Translations under genes and position numbers: made by a program
The notes under the pieces: model-generated
The model's database searches: none
Told to the model about the DNA's origin: nothing
What the model saw: only the letters and a program-made list of their open reading frames with translations
Assembly: GCF_000521215.1 (NCBI RefSeq)
Contig: NZ_KI928919.1
Coordinates: forward strand, 70,574-134,573
Origin: Labrenzia sp. DG1229
Lineage (GTDB): Bacteria; Pseudomonadota; Alphaproteobacteria; Rhizobiales; Stappiaceae
DNA: 64,000 nt
Reading direction: 5' to 3'
Part shown: positions 54,101 through 62,385 of the stretch, in pieces
How positions within the stretch are numbered: position 1 is the stretch's first letter
Layout: the number at the start of each line of letters is the position of its first letter

Positions 54101-56709
54101 CCGAGGCGACGGCAGTCGACAATGTGTCCTTTGCCGATGCGGATGGGGCCTTGACCGAGATTTATTCCAACGGTGAGCTTGTCAATTTCGCGATCATCGA
54201 TGGCATTCTTGTCGGATACGTTGGAGCCGTCGTGCCGGTTGAAGCGACGGAAAGCAGTGTTGTTTTGACGGTGTCACTCTCCGACGAGGGAACAGGTAGC
54301 TACGATTTCGAACTTCTGCAGCCACTTGACCATACCACTTCGGTGGGAACGGACCATTACCTGGACCTGACATTTTCCTTCAAAGCAACCGACGCTGATG
54401 GAGATGACAGTGAAGACGGCGCATTTACCGTGCGCGTCGACGCGGCGGGAACGGTCACTGGCACTTCTGTCGACTATTCCGGCCTGACATCCGGTGTGTT
54501 CGTTAATCTGAGCGACGCTGAAAAGACAATTCTCGGGCAAACGGTAGCAGGGGAAACTGCAACCGACAGAGACGATGCCGATCCTGCCGTTGTCGGCGCC
54601 GACAATATGGAAGGGATCGACGAGGCAATTGGTGGCGCCGGCGATGATGTTCTGGTCGGCAATGACAACAACAACACACTGACGGGTAATGGTGGAAACG
54701 ACGCGCTCAACGGAGGCGGCGGGATTAATCTGCTTGACGGAGGCGAAGGCACGGACACAGCGGACTATTCCAATAATTCGGAAGCCGTTCTGGTCAGGAT
54801 GGACCTGAACTGGTCTACGGATCTGGCTAACCAGAGCCTGGGCTTTACGGTTCTGGCGGACGCAATCGCAGCCGACACGATTGATCACGACAATCTCGTC
54901 AGCATCGAGAATGTTACCGGCTCTGACTTCAACGACACCATCTTCGGCGACGGTCAGGCAAGCACGATTTCAGGCGGCGAAGGCAATGACTTCATCGCGG
55001 GCTTTGGTGGCAATGACACGCTCATTGGCGGTGCCGGTAATGATGATATCTTCGGAGTGCTCGGTAACAACAAGCTCGCGGGCGGCACTGGTCAGGACAG
55101 GTTGTTCGGTGGGACTGGAGCCGACGAATTCGTTTTCGCTGCCGGCGAAGGCAGTGCCTCGATTTCCGATGTCGACAGCGTTTTCTTCTTTCAGCAAGGA
55201 CCTGACAAGATCACGATCACCGGCGGATTGACATTTGCCGACCTGACGATCGGCAACGACGCCTTCGGAAGGGCCACTATATTCGATAACGTCAACGGCC
55301 AATATGTTGCTGTTATCATAGGAGTATCGTCGGCAGCACTTAGTGCTTCGGACTTCAATTTCTCCTCCGATCCGATCATTCTCGACCTGGATGGTGACGG
55401 TGTTGAACTGATTTCAGCTGAAAACGGTGTCGATTTCGACGTCAACGCGGACGGAATTGTCGAACAGACCGGATGGGTTGGTTCCGATGATGGTCTGCTC
55501 GTCATGGATGTCGACGGATCAGGGGCAATCGAGAACGGTTCGGAAATCTTCTCGGAAAGCTTCAATGGAGGATCGTATGCCGATTCCCTTGAAGCCCTGG
55601 CGTCACTCGATGGCAACGGTGATGGGGTCATCGACGCTGGCGACGCCGCTTTCAACGACATTAAGGTCTGGCAGGACGCCAACTCCGACGGTGCTGTACA
55701 GGAAGGCGAGTTGAAATCGCTTGTCGAACATGGTGTAGCGTCAATCGATCTGGGTGCCCGGCCGGTCTATCAGGACGTTGATGGCAATACGGTTTTTGCC
55801 GAAGGCACTTTCACAAAGACCGACGGAAGCACGGGTGAATATGCCGGTGCGGCTTTTGCGGTTACCAATGTGGACGGCCCGGATGCTGAAGAAACGACGC
55901 GGCAATCGTCGGCTATTGCCGCCGGAGCTGCTCTGGTGATCTATGCAGCGTCCAGTGATGAGGTTGCAGCGGGACTGACGAGTGTATCGGTGACCCGGGC
56001 ATCCGAACATGGAGAGCTAACAGTTTCGGACGACTTCACGGTCACCTTCACTTCCAGCGAAGGATATGTTGGAGATGCATCGGTCGAAATCGCGTTGAAT
56101 TTCGCTGACGGCAACGTGGTAACGCGCGCGGTTGAACTGGAAGTTCTGGCAGCTGACACAGCAGCGACCGGTTCGTCTCCGACATCCGGTAGCGGCACTG
56201 TCGTGGCAGATATCCAGGATCAACCCGAGAACGACAGTGATATCAACCCGGTTGAAAACGTCGAACTGGGTGCAATCATCACCGGATCGACCATCAGAGG
56301 TGACGACGGCGACAATGTTCTCGTCGGGACCGATGGCGATGACATTCTCATCGGCGGGCTCGGTTCCGATACGCTGACAGGCGGCGCGGGCGCCGATACA
56401 TTTGTCCTCAATTCGCTCGCAGAGGCCGATATCATCACCGATTACGCATTCGCGGATGGCGACCGGATCGATCTTGGCGAGTTGCTCGACGGGGCATTCG
56501 GACCGGGCGCGGATGTCGAGGAATTCGTGCAGGCGCAAAAAGAGGCCGATGGTGCGATAACGCTCAAGGTCGACCGCGACGGCGAGGGAACGGCACACGA
56601 CTGGCAGGACGCGGCGACGCTTCAAGATCATGCCTCGATGGGCGAGACGATCCGGGTCGTTCTGGACAGCGATGGCAGCGAGGCGCAGATCCCGGTCAAC
56701 ATTGGCTGA
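48181..56709 (+). CDS. Giant RTX adhesin with LapA-type retention module and LapG cleavage motif
   Basis: Encodes about 2842 aa from the ATG at 48181; a TTG 24 codons earlier was rejected. Residues 1-120 form a retention-type module, followed by TAAG at 121-124, the motif cut by LapG. Residues about 195-1060 and 1217-2100 hold roughly nine DUF5801-like beta repeats ending in IDHxxx...SDGD...VDDxP; three of them (338-847) are 170-aa tandem copies. A proprotein convertase P-domain lies at about 1070-1217. RTX calcium-binding nonapeptides follow (about 2140-2325, GGAGDDVLVGNDNNN), an EF-hand-rich region LDLDGDGVE (about 2401-2527), more RTX and a C-terminal type I secretion signal (2694-2842). 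Very acidic, almost no Cys. Exported by the adjacent type I system; expected to mediate surface attachment and biofilm. Confidence 0.92.
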   Translation: MNEFVRIAQANISTGTGNSAATDGASEPLIVDRPAAQSSVVALRNSGQLVDFRQILDEDISFFRIDGDLQLIFADGGMVIIQDFFEGDSGAEAVIVGDNELLSIDGFVSLANLQLAEEIQTAAGETSNLATALGSSQSSGQNFEPTEIGDLGNGLGFGDLLRGELPGERVFLVDDFSESADNTGPDIGTPVDSTLDEENLEEGTGPDGPVSVTASLDVDFGDSPGGTPRLEFDGLPSGLTSDGVSLVLSVVANSGGGQTLTAVKAGSGEAVFTVTLVVVSSGGTPDGEYTFDLFGNLDHVGDGQDTSIPLVFGFSAYDSDGDADSDTFTVNIIDDVPETGESEQLTLGEDNLVDGTDPDTSSLIKAGELNIAWGADNADDAVDAALQDAPGGTANRSVVFSAIADQPTVATSSDGVALQYELSENDTVLTAYKGDDRGDANKVFIVTLFDDGTGSYTFELLGNIDHVDSASGLATESRNLDFAFVANDGDGDAVTGGLRVTIEDDEPQAGEPVQRTLQEHDLATGTDPDSSALIKTGDLDITWGADDADAADDGAVQDTPGGAGNRSIVFAAIADQPTQATTSDGLALEYVLSENGTVLTAYKGDDRGDESKVFVVSLSDDGSGSYTFELLGNIDHNPPGSTGKMVSWNLDFGFVARDGDGDAVASEFRVTIVDDEPEAGIAENVTLQEHDLASGTDPDATALTQTGNLNFTFGADDGDTADTGGLQDTPGGTGNRSVVFAAIADQPTQLTTSDGIELDYVLNSDGTVLTAYKGDGRTDADKVFVVSLSDDGSGSYTFELLGNIDHDLPGSGAMSESWDLDFAVIASDSDGDTVEGDFRVSVVDDAPLSSEPVASAVEEEDLPGGNDDRDPFDIDGLPADLGTPLTEQATASLNITWGADDTDSADTEVDGLPVQDTATADGQRSVVFSEAADGEIVDIASVLAVEDGEGTAIDPATLTSRGDALSYVLSTDGTLLTAYANYGDTEERSVFRGALSDDAEGSYQFILDDTLDHPLKGTSSVEEDVLSLSFDFIARDSDGDTSTDAFTVQVIDDSPSIASANIHDVGVVGPVTYDSGAINLAIPDDGNLGEVLSSTIEVPEGGTIRDLNLSLVLDHDWMRDLKITLIAPNGTLVRLVEVSGADGAVDGTVTLDDEAASSLADATPPFAGSWRPTVSDLDLLDGLSQEGTWTLQIDDVFVEDTGSLVSWSLTIETGGVAALVDEDDLPAGNMDSQPGDAATVTNDSLDTDGDATTVYGELAIFWGADNENSVPDGGTSAGNGDRAVTFVEGDGGSVDELVALGLTSDGEALSYALNGSLDILTATAGGRVIFTVELFDTESGSFKFDLEGSLDHLEGADENDLILDFLYVATDSDGDTSTSTFSVGVDDDTPVVGDGVERATLDEDDIVSFFSIGSEPSDGNADGSTTGFADIVGPAFAEGSLAALVDFGADGRGDTGGFSFSPTAAADMEALGLQSRGEVLSFVVTEIAGSSFLFGYVDEGDGSFDLFVDRPVISLQLETDGDYAVRLHDQLDHVSGNGQNSVLDTVSGSLSEIDFGAVIEAIDADGDGSGLTGKLLVDVTDDVPVPEIAVVDYVRIDETYGLHSDNVFDPSTGEFDPEIVDLFSGITATGSDADLPGPIYASFGVIGFDAAGGADDDPSVELSLRIDDPASGITTTDGKAITLSMEGDLVVGRIDGDGDAAFAIHLDEDGNVSIAQYLSLKHPDPTSSDEHISLAGKISAVLTVTDADGDTVSNDVSIGADVTFDDDGPSAFRRGSAVAKNEADTETSIVSGQLQFDGGADGATVTGITFISDGDYIRTFDPDASGADRRGTLSADGVPVIWSSSTDAGGVITVTAVLEGTATKAFEIVVNPDGNYTYEQFVGLDHPDAGETGRADQLIFRIRFTVTDGDGDTDAANATIRIRDGGPEIGAVDDALVEEDGTRALESVDLGIEWGLDDANDDDGVPGDRSVGFSEATAVDNVSFADADGALTEIYSNGELVNFAIIDGILVGYVGAVVPVEATESSVVLTVSLSDEGTGSYDFELLQPLDHTTSVGTDHYLDLTFSFKATDADGDDSEDGAFTVRVDAAGTVTGTSVDYSGLTSGVFVNLSDAEKTILGQTVAGETATDRDDADPAVVGADNMEGIDEAIGGAGDDVLVGNDNNNTLTGNGGNDALNGGGGINLLDGGEGTDTADYSNNSEAVLVRMDLNWSTDLANQSLGFTVLADAIAADTIDHDNLVSIENVTGSDFNDTIFGDGQASTISGGEGNDFIAGFGGNDTLIGGAGNDDIFGVLGNNKLAGGTGQDRLFGGTGADEFVFAAGEGSASISDVDSVFFFQQGPDKITITGGLTFADLTIGNDAFGRATIFDNVNGQYVAVIIGVSSAALSASDFNFSSDPIILDLDGDGVELISAENGVDFDVNADGIVEQTGWVGSDDGLLVMDVDGSGAIENGSEIFSESFNGGSYADSLEALASLDGNGDGVIDAGDAAFNDIKVWQDANSDGAVQEGELKSLVEHGVASIDLGARPVYQDVDGNTVFAEGTFTKTDGSTGEYAGAAFAVTNVDGPDAEETTRQSSAIAAGAALVIYAASSDEVAAGLTSVSVTRASEHGELTVSDDFTVTFTSSEGYVGDASVEIALNFADGNVVTRAVELEVLAADTAATGSSPTSGSGTVVADIQDQPENDSDINPVENVELGAIITGSTIRGDDGDNVLVGTDGDDILIGGLGSDTLTGGAGADTFVLNSLAEADIITDYAFADGDRIDLGELLDGAFGPGADVEEFVQAQKEADGAITLKVDRDGEGTAHDWQDAATLQDHASMGETIRVVLDSDGSEAQIPVNIG
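48541..48552 (+). other. Codons for the TAAG protease site in the adhesin
   Basis: ACC GCG GCC GGT encodes Thr121-Ala-Ala-Gly124, directly after the hydrophobic end of the retention-type module (LQLAEEIQ). In Pseudomonas LapA, LapG cuts within TAAG at about residue 108-109, so position and motif agree. Confidence 0.75.
49192..50721 (+). repeat. Three tandem in-frame 510-bp repeats in the adhesin gene
   Basis: Units are 49192-49701, 49702-50211 and 50212-50721, each exactly 170 codons. Shared protein landmarks are EHDLA[ST]GTDPD, QDTPGG..NRS[VI]VFAAIADQPT, TVLTAYKGD and GSYTFELLGNIDH. DNA identity is high in blocks but not complete, so the copies are moderately diverged. Unequal exchange between them would change adhesin length without breaking the frame. 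Confidence 0.85.
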
Positions 56710-56733
56710 AGCTCTTAGCGTCTGAATGTCTTG

Positions 56734-56764
56734 AAGGCGGGCGCAAGCCCGCCTTTTTTTATTT
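56734..56764 (+). terminator. Intrinsic terminator of the adhesin gene
   Basis: A 9-bp stem (56734-56742 with 56747-56755, AAGGCGGGC and complement), a GCAA loop and a T-rich tail (56754-56764) lie 25 bp after the adhesin stop. Confidence 0.9.
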
Positions 56765-56826
56765 GACGATTATCAACGCAAATGATGCCCACGCACGTTG
56801 GTGGAGAACCAGATGACGATGGTTTT

Positions 56827-57579
56827 TCAGGATTTTCGGAGAATTTGCCATCGTAACAGGACCGCGCCTGAGAGTCCGAAGAACGCAATCGCAATGCCGG
56901 CTACCAGCGATAGCAAGCGGGTCGTGCCGGGAATATCAAGCACAGCCAGAGTGCTGGCATTCGCAGATGTTGAAGACGAGATACCTGCTGTACGTGTCGG
57001 TGAATTCGTGTCCGACGGCAGCAGCATTGACATTGCAGTTTTCGGAACGTAACCCGCGATTTTTCCGGCTGCTTTCGCCGGGTCGTTGATGTCGTACACA
57101 ATTGCCGCAAGCCTGTGGCTTTCTTCGGTAGTCTCATTCGAGATCAGGCTATCCGCGCTGAGAAGTTGTCTTCCTTCTGCATCGACGATCGCAATACGGG
57201 CCAAACCTGTTTCGCTGGATGCAGCCTCAAGTACGGCCCGGAGATAGGCCCCAAGCTCTTGCGCTTCCAAACCGTCCGGCTGGCGTCTTGAAAGTTCAAC
57301 AAATTCGGGAATGAGCGGCAGAGCGGCCAGTTCCTCAAGTCGCAATCTCGGACCGGCAAGTCTGGCATTCTTGAGTTCGTTGATCAGAAGCGCGGTTTCC
57401 GCGTCGGATTTCCGTTGTTCCGTGGTCAGGACTGTTCCCTGGTGTTCGGCCAACAGAAATCCGGCCACGACAACACCTAAAGCGAACACGCAACTGACCA
57501 CTCCAAGAATGACGGCAGGGGATGACAGGGCGCGCATCCGGGTTCCGGTGTTTTGACCTCGTGCTTGCATGGCGCGCAT
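56827..57579 (-). CDS. Two-helix membrane protein with periplasmic sensor domain and no output domain
   Basis: Encodes about 250 aa from the ATG at 57579; ATGs at 57570 and 57537 are alternatives, and the frame open to 57741 would overlap the protease gene. A basic N terminus leads to helix 1 (AVILGVVSCVFALGVVVAGF), a periplasmic part of about 170 residues (ETGLARIAIVDAEGRQLLSAD resembles a Cache/PAS-like fold) and helix 2 (LLSLVAGIAIAFFGLSGAVLL), then only about nine residues (RWQILRKS). The topology is that of a sensor kinase or LapD input module cut off where HAMP would begin. It lies last in the LapG-type secretion cluster. The periplasmic part has no Trp, unlike LapD, which uses one to hold LapG. 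Confidence 0.75.
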   Translation of the reverse strand: MRAMQARGQNTGTRMRALSSPAVILGVVSCVFALGVVVAGFLLAEHQGTVLTTEQRKSDAETALLINELKNARLAGPRLRLEELAALPLIPEFVELSRRQPDGLEAQELGAYLRAVLEAASSETGLARIAIVDAEGRQLLSADSLISNETTEESHRLAAIVYDINDPAKAAGKIAGYVPKTAMSMLLPSDTNSPTRTAGISSSTSANASTLAVLDIPGTTRLLSLVAGIAIAFFGLSGAVLLRWQILRKS

Positions 57580-57671
57580 ATACCACGCGTTGGACCGGCT
57601 TGGGAGACACAATCGGCGTGTCGTAGTGGCTCTCGTGACTGCGGAAGCTCCGGTCTGCAAGAGACCGTTTT

Positions 57672-58649
57672 TTACCGGGTTGCGGATTTCAGTCTTGCCG
57701 CAAGACGAACCGGTGAGCCGGGTCTGGGCGCATGCGCCCATTCTCCGGCTGCATTGACCGAATAAAGTGCCTGATAGTGTGGAAGATCGCGTTCAAACCG
57801 GACGCGTGAGAACCGGTTGTCCAGTATGAGCCACTGTCCCTTGTGGCGTACCGAAAGGACCGCATGATATTGGCGAGCGGCCGTATCGCGCAGAACGACG
57901 ATCCGCATGTCATCGTCTTTGACACCAAGGTCACGCAGTAGGGCATATTTCAGGATCGCATAGTCCTCGCAGTCACCGGCACGCCTGGACAATGTTTCGA
58001 CAGGGCTCGCCCAATACTCTCCGGACTTGTAGAGAACGCTGTCCTCGCGGTAGGCAAGGAGGCGATTGACCATGTAATTGATCTTCGGGATCTGCAGTCC
58101 GCGACGATGGGGTCGAACCCGGTTCAGAATGGCAGAATAGGCGCGAAAACTGTTCCGGTCTTTCCCCGAAACATCCGCGTCCAGTTCCAGGTTTTCCAGC
58201 GCTCTCTGCCAGCGTTTGGTGACTGGAGACAGGGAGACTGGTTCTCCCGGCGTACCGAACAGTTTGCTCGGTGCTATCGTCCCGTTGCTGCTTGCAGAGA
58301 CGGTTGCAGCGAGAGCCTGACGAGATAGAGCCTGGTGGCCGGCTGTCGGCTTGGTTCTTGGTTTCCCGACCGGGTTCGCCTGAGTTACCGCCTTTGCAAC
58401 GCTGAAAGCCGCATATTCGTTATTTTGGGTGAAGTTCAGACTGTCAGGGTCCGTTTCCAGTCTCGCCGTTTGCAACGGTGAGATGGCCAACGCGTCCGCT
58501 GAATTTGAAATCTGGGCTGGATCGCTTTCGGCAAGAACGGGGGTCATGGCCCAGTGGAGAGCGATGACGCACAATCCCGTCCGCCAGAACGCACGCACAA
58601 CTTTCCTGTTCGCCGCCGGCATTGCCGGTGCGGTCGCTCCATGATCCAT
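57672..58649 (-). CDS. LapG-type periplasmic transglutaminase-like cysteine protease
   Basis: Encodes 325 aa; GAGG precedes the ATG. A signal peptide (LCVIALHWAMTPVLA) is followed by a long linker and a bacterial transglutaminase-like cysteine peptidase domain (PF06035). The triad is Cys227 in RRAGDCEDYAILKY, His262 in YHAVLSV and Asp277 in WLILDNRF; the spacing matches LapG. The acidic CEDY pair and neighbours probably bind calcium, as in LapG. It should cut the adhesin at TAAG when released from its inhibitor and so free cells from the surface. Same strand as the secretion genes, 29 bp after the adaptor gene. N terminus about 90 residues longer than in Pseudomonas LapG. Confidence 0.92.
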   Translation of the reverse strand: MDHGATAPAMPAANRKVVRAFWRTGLCVIALHWAMTPVLAESDPAQISNSADALAISPLQTARLETDPDSLNFTQNNEYAAFSVAKAVTQANPVGKPRTKPTAGHQALSRQALAATVSASSNGTIAPSKLFGTPGEPVSLSPVTKRWQRALENLELDADVSGKDRNSFRAYSAILNRVRPHRRGLQIPKINYMVNRLLAYREDSVLYKSGEYWASPVETLSRRAGDCEDYAILKYALLRDLGVKDDDMRIVVLRDTAARQYHAVLSVRHKGQWLILDNRFSRVRFERDLPHYQALYSVNAAGEWAHAPRPGSPVRLAARLKSATR

Positions 58650-58678
58650 CTGCCGATCGCCTCGTTATTGTCGAGACG

Positions 58679-59995
58679 TCAGCGCTCCCGGAGTGCTTCG
58701 TCCCGAACTTTCTTGATCGGCTTCAAGATGTAGTCCAGAACGGTTTTCTCACCGGTTAAGATATCTATGGAAGCAACCATTCCTGGTATTATTGGTAAAG
58801 GTTCAGTATCAGAACCAAGATGATTTTTATCTGTTCTGATCATCACGCGGAAAAATCGATTACCTTCTTCGTCCTCGGTCGTGTCCGCGCTGATCCGTTC
58901 CAGATTTCCCTCAAGACCGCCGTAAACTGAAAAATCATAAGCGGTTATCTTGACCTGTGCCTTTTGACCGGGATGCAGGAACGCTACGTCCTTCGGACGG
59001 ATGCGGGCCTCAATGAGAAGGGTGTCTTCCAGGGGCACGATTTCAACCAGATCCGCCGCCGGCTGAACCACGGCACCGATCGTCGTAATGTTCACTTTGT
59101 TGACGATCCCCTTGACGGGGGAAATCAATTCTGTGCGCCGCACCCTGTCCGCCGCGCCTTTGAGGGTTTCATTAATCACCGCCAATTCGCCGCGCGTCTC
59201 CGCCAATTGCTGACTGGCTTCGGAGACAAAGGTCGCAACCGCATTGCTGGAGCGCTCGCGAGCTTCTTCCCTTGCAGCCGCGGCACGCCGAACCGACGCC
59301 TGGGTAATGGCAAGCTCGCCTTCGCTTTCCTTGAGTTGCCGCTGCAACTGCAAAAACTCGATTTCCGGAAGAACTTTTCGCTCATAGAGACTTTGCTTGA
59401 TCTCCACCTCGCGTTCCAGGATCTCAATGACGGCTTCGAGTTTGGTCTGCTTTGCCAGAAGTTCTTGATATTCCTGTTCGCGTTGGGACGCCTGGTTCTG
59501 AAGAACGCGTAATTCGTTGTCGAGACTGGCCTTCTTGTCTCGGAAGACGTTTTCCTCTTCCGCGATCAGGCCGGGCGCCTCGTTGACCAGCGTTTCAGGA
59601 AATTCCAGTGATTTCCGGTCAGCTTCTGAATCGAGCCTGGCGAGCCTGGCCATCAGCGCCCATCGGCGCTGCCTGATCTCGCCCAGTTGCGATGAGAAGG
59701 TCGTATCGTCGATTTCGATAAGGGTTTGACCCGCGTCGACAATGTCACCTTCCCGGACGAATATCTTTTCGACAATACCGCGGTCGGGTGCCTGCACGAC
59801 CTGGATCTGGCGGGAAGGGACGACGCGTCCATCGCCGCGCGTGACTTCCTCAAGGGTTGCAAAGTAGGCCCATGCGAGAATGACCACAAACAGCACCAAA
59901 CCGATCCGGATGACGTTGATCGTGTAACGCGGCGGTTTGGTCTGAATGACATCGCGGATGTCGTTCGCGTAGTTCCAGTCACCAGAATTCATCAT
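58679..59995 (-). CDS. HlyD-family type I secretion adaptor (LapC-like)
   Basis: Encodes 438 aa. A short cytoplasmic tail and one helix (about 29-47, IGLVLFVVILAWAYFATL) are followed by a periplasmic part with lipoyl half-motifs (QVVQAPDRGIVEKIFVREGD and later ELISPVKGIVNKVNITTIGAVV), a long coiled coil (about residues 120-285) and the C-terminal HlyD domain. It links the inner-membrane ABC transporter to the TolC-type channel. The ATG overlaps the stop of the ABC gene (ATGA), so the two are coupled. Confidence 0.95.
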   Translation of the reverse strand: MMNSGDWNYANDIRDVIQTKPPRYTINVIRIGLVLFVVILAWAYFATLEEVTRGDGRVVPSRQIQVVQAPDRGIVEKIFVREGDIVDAGQTLIEIDDTTFSSQLGEIRQRRWALMARLARLDSEADRKSLEFPETLVNEAPGLIAEEENVFRDKKASLDNELRVLQNQASQREQEYQELLAKQTKLEAVIEILEREVEIKQSLYERKVLPEIEFLQLQRQLKESEGELAITQASVRRAAAAREEARERSSNAVATFVSEASQQLAETRGELAVINETLKGAADRVRRTELISPVKGIVNKVNITTIGAVVQPAADLVEIVPLEDTLLIEARIRPKDVAFLHPGQKAQVKITAYDFSVYGGLEGNLERISADTTEDEEGNRFFRVMIRTDKNHLGSDTEPLPIIPGMVASIDILTGEKTVLDYILKPIKKVRDEALRER

Positions 59996-62193
59996 GCACC
60001 ACCTTGCGAATTCTGCTGATTTGCCGCGTTGACCGCACCCAGTTCCTGAAGTTTCTTCAGGACATCCTGCCTGGGGCCGTCCAGCGCCAGTTTGCCATAA
60101 TCGAGCGTGATAAGCCGGTCGGTGAGTTCAACGAGGCTCATGCGGTGCGTGCTGACGACAACCGTTGTGTCCGGGGTGTTGTATTCCATCAGTCTGGTGA
60201 TCAATCTGCGTTCTGAAGCCAGGTCCAGATGGCTCGACGGCTCGTCGAGAAACAGAACTCGTGGTTTTCTCAGCAAAATTCTCGCCAGGGCGACAGCCTG
60301 CTTTTGTCCTCCCGACAGGAAGCGCCCGCCTTCTCCGACCTGAAGGTCGTAGCCGAGAGGGTTTTGAGCGACAAATTCCTCGACGCCTGCAATCCGGGCG
60401 GCTTCGACGAGGGCATCGTCGTCGGCAAAAGGGTCCCCCGCGCTTATGTTCTCGCGCACTGTACCGCTGAAAAGAACATTGTCCTGCGACAGAAAGCCGA
60501 CATTCGATCTGAGGTCTGCCGGATCAAACTGGCGTGTATCCGTTCCATCGATCAGCACTGTCCCGTTGGTCGGATAGTAGAGTCCTGAAAAGAGCCGGCC
60601 GATCGTGCTTTTGCCCGAACCGACGCGTCCGATGAGCCCGACTGTTTCGCCCGGCGTGATCTTGAAGGAAATGTTCTTGAGGCTGTCATCCTCTGCGCCG
60701 GGGTAGCGGAAATTGACGCCTTTGAATTCGACAGACCCGGATGCAATGCGCTTGTTGATGTAGGTCCGCCCTGGCTTGCGTTCCGTTTCTGTCGACATGA
60801 CATCGTTCAGGGTCTTGTAGGAATGAAGCGTCTGGCGCAGTCGTGTCAGAGTGTTGGCGACATTCGCCAGGGGAGCGAGAACACGACCGGAGAGCATCAT
60901 GGCCGCGATCAGGGCGCCCATTGTGATATCGCCGCTCTGGATGAGGTAAACGCCCCAGACAATGATGGCGATGGATACCGATGCCTGGACCAGTCCCGTG
61001 CCCGACTGGGCAATAAGAGCCCAGAAACGACCCTTCATGATTGCGGCACTGCTTGCAGCGACGGACCGTTCCCACTTCGTCTGCATGCGACCTTCGGCGT
61101 TGAGTGCCCGCACCGTGTCGAGATTGGCGATGCTCTCCACGAGAATTGAATGCCGGATCGCACTTTCCTTGTGCGACTGTTCTATTGCGCCGGAAAGGGG
61201 TGCCTGAACAAACAGGCTGATCGCAAGCACGATCGGCACCGCGACCAGTGGAACAATCGCAATCGGGCCGACAAGAAGGAAGAGAACGGCGACAAAGATT
61301 CCGATGAAAAACACGTCGATAATCGAAACCAGCGAGGAAGACGTTATGAATTCCCGGACATTTTCGAATTCGCGGATGTGATTGGCGAACTGGCCGGAGC
61401 TTACCGGTCGTTTTTCGAAATCGATGGCAAGTGCGTGAGCGAAGATCTTGCTGGCAAGGGCATTGTCTGCCCGCTTGCCGGCGACATTGATGATCTGCCC
61501 CCGCGCGATTTTCAGGATGAAATCGAAGATCAGGGTCAAAATGACGCCGACCGCAAGGGCCCAGAGGGTCGGGATTGCGAAGTTCGGCACTACCCGGTCA
61601 TAGACATTCATCGTGAAGAGAGGTGAGGCCAGGGCCAGCAGATTGATCAGCAATGCAGCAATGGCAACGTGGACATAGTCACGCCAATAGCTGGAAATAG
61701 TACTCCAGAACCAATGGCCGTTCGAACCGAGCGCCCGCTCGCTCTGACCGGTCTTGTCTACGGTCGGCTGAAAGAAAATTGCATAGCCACTGTAGTTGTC
61801 ACGAATGTCGTCGAGTTGGTGGTGCTGCTTGTCCGTGCCGTGTGCAGGGTCGACCAGTTCGATCGTTCCCGCTTCCTTGTTCATGCTCGTGAGCACAAGC
61901 ATATCGGAGTTTTTCATCGCGACTATACAGGGCAGGGCAGCCAGCGGTATCGTCTCGAGTTCCTTCTTGTCTGGCAGAACCTTCAGACCACAGTTTGCCG
62001 CTGCCCGGCCGAGGACGCCCACGGAGAGCTTGTCTCCTGTTTGTGGCAGACCGTTCCAGATCACGGAATCGCTGACGTGGTAGCCATGGACGCGGGCGAT
62101 GTATTTCAAAGCATCCGCCAACGGATCCCTTGTCGCAGAAGTCCGCGGCGTTGCGTCCGTATTCGAATTTTCGTCGGTGCTTTTTTGCAGCAT
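59992..62193 (-). CDS. Type I secretion ABC transporter (LapB-like) with inactive C39-like domain
   Basis: Encodes 733 aa. Residues about 20-145 form a C39 peptidase-like domain without the catalytic Cys (DALKYIARVHGYHVSDSVIWN), the form that docks RTX substrates rather than cutting a leader. Six membrane helices follow (about 170-450), then the ATPase with Walker A GRVGSGKSTIGRLF, signature LSGGQKQAVALAR and Walker B VLFLDEPSSHLDL. It should drive export of the adhesin across both membranes with the adaptor and TolC protein. It is coupled to the adaptor gene and lies 192 bp after the tolC-type gene on the same strand. Confidence 0.95.
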   Translation of the reverse strand: MLQKSTDENSNTDATPRTSATRDPLADALKYIARVHGYHVSDSVIWNGLPQTGDKLSVGVLGRAAANCGLKVLPDKKELETIPLAALPCIVAMKNSDMLVLTSMNKEAGTIELVDPAHGTDKQHHQLDDIRDNYSGYAIFFQPTVDKTGQSERALGSNGHWFWSTISSYWRDYVHVAIAALLINLLALASPLFTMNVYDRVVPNFAIPTLWALAVGVILTLIFDFILKIARGQIINVAGKRADNALASKIFAHALAIDFEKRPVSSGQFANHIREFENVREFITSSSLVSIIDVFFIGIFVAVLFLLVGPIAIVPLVAVPIVLAISLFVQAPLSGAIEQSHKESAIRHSILVESIANLDTVRALNAEGRMQTKWERSVAASSAAIMKGRFWALIAQSGTGLVQASVSIAIIVWGVYLIQSGDITMGALIAAMMLSGRVLAPLANVANTLTRLRQTLHSYKTLNDVMSTETERKPGRTYINKRIASGSVEFKGVNFRYPGAEDDSLKNISFKITPGETVGLIGRVGSGKSTIGRLFSGLYYPTNGTVLIDGTDTRQFDPADLRSNVGFLSQDNVLFSGTVRENISAGDPFADDDALVEAARIAGVEEFVAQNPLGYDLQVGEGGRFLSGGQKQAVALARILLRKPRVLFLDEPSSHLDLASERRLITRLMEYNTPDTTVVVSTHRMSLVELTDRLITLDYGKLALDGPRQDVLKKLQELGAVNAANQQNSQGGA

Positions 62194-62385
62194 GTCTGGT
62201 GCGGACCACGGGCTCTGTCACCGCTTTGGTCATTCGCCGTGCATCCGGCCTTTGAGATCCGGCCCGTACAACACGACAGGCGATCCGGACAAGGCAAACG
62301 TTTTCCGGCAAAGCCTCGTTGCGGTGTGTAGACGTAAATTATTGGTTCACCGGTTGCCCGGCAATCCAAATATGCGTGTGAAACG

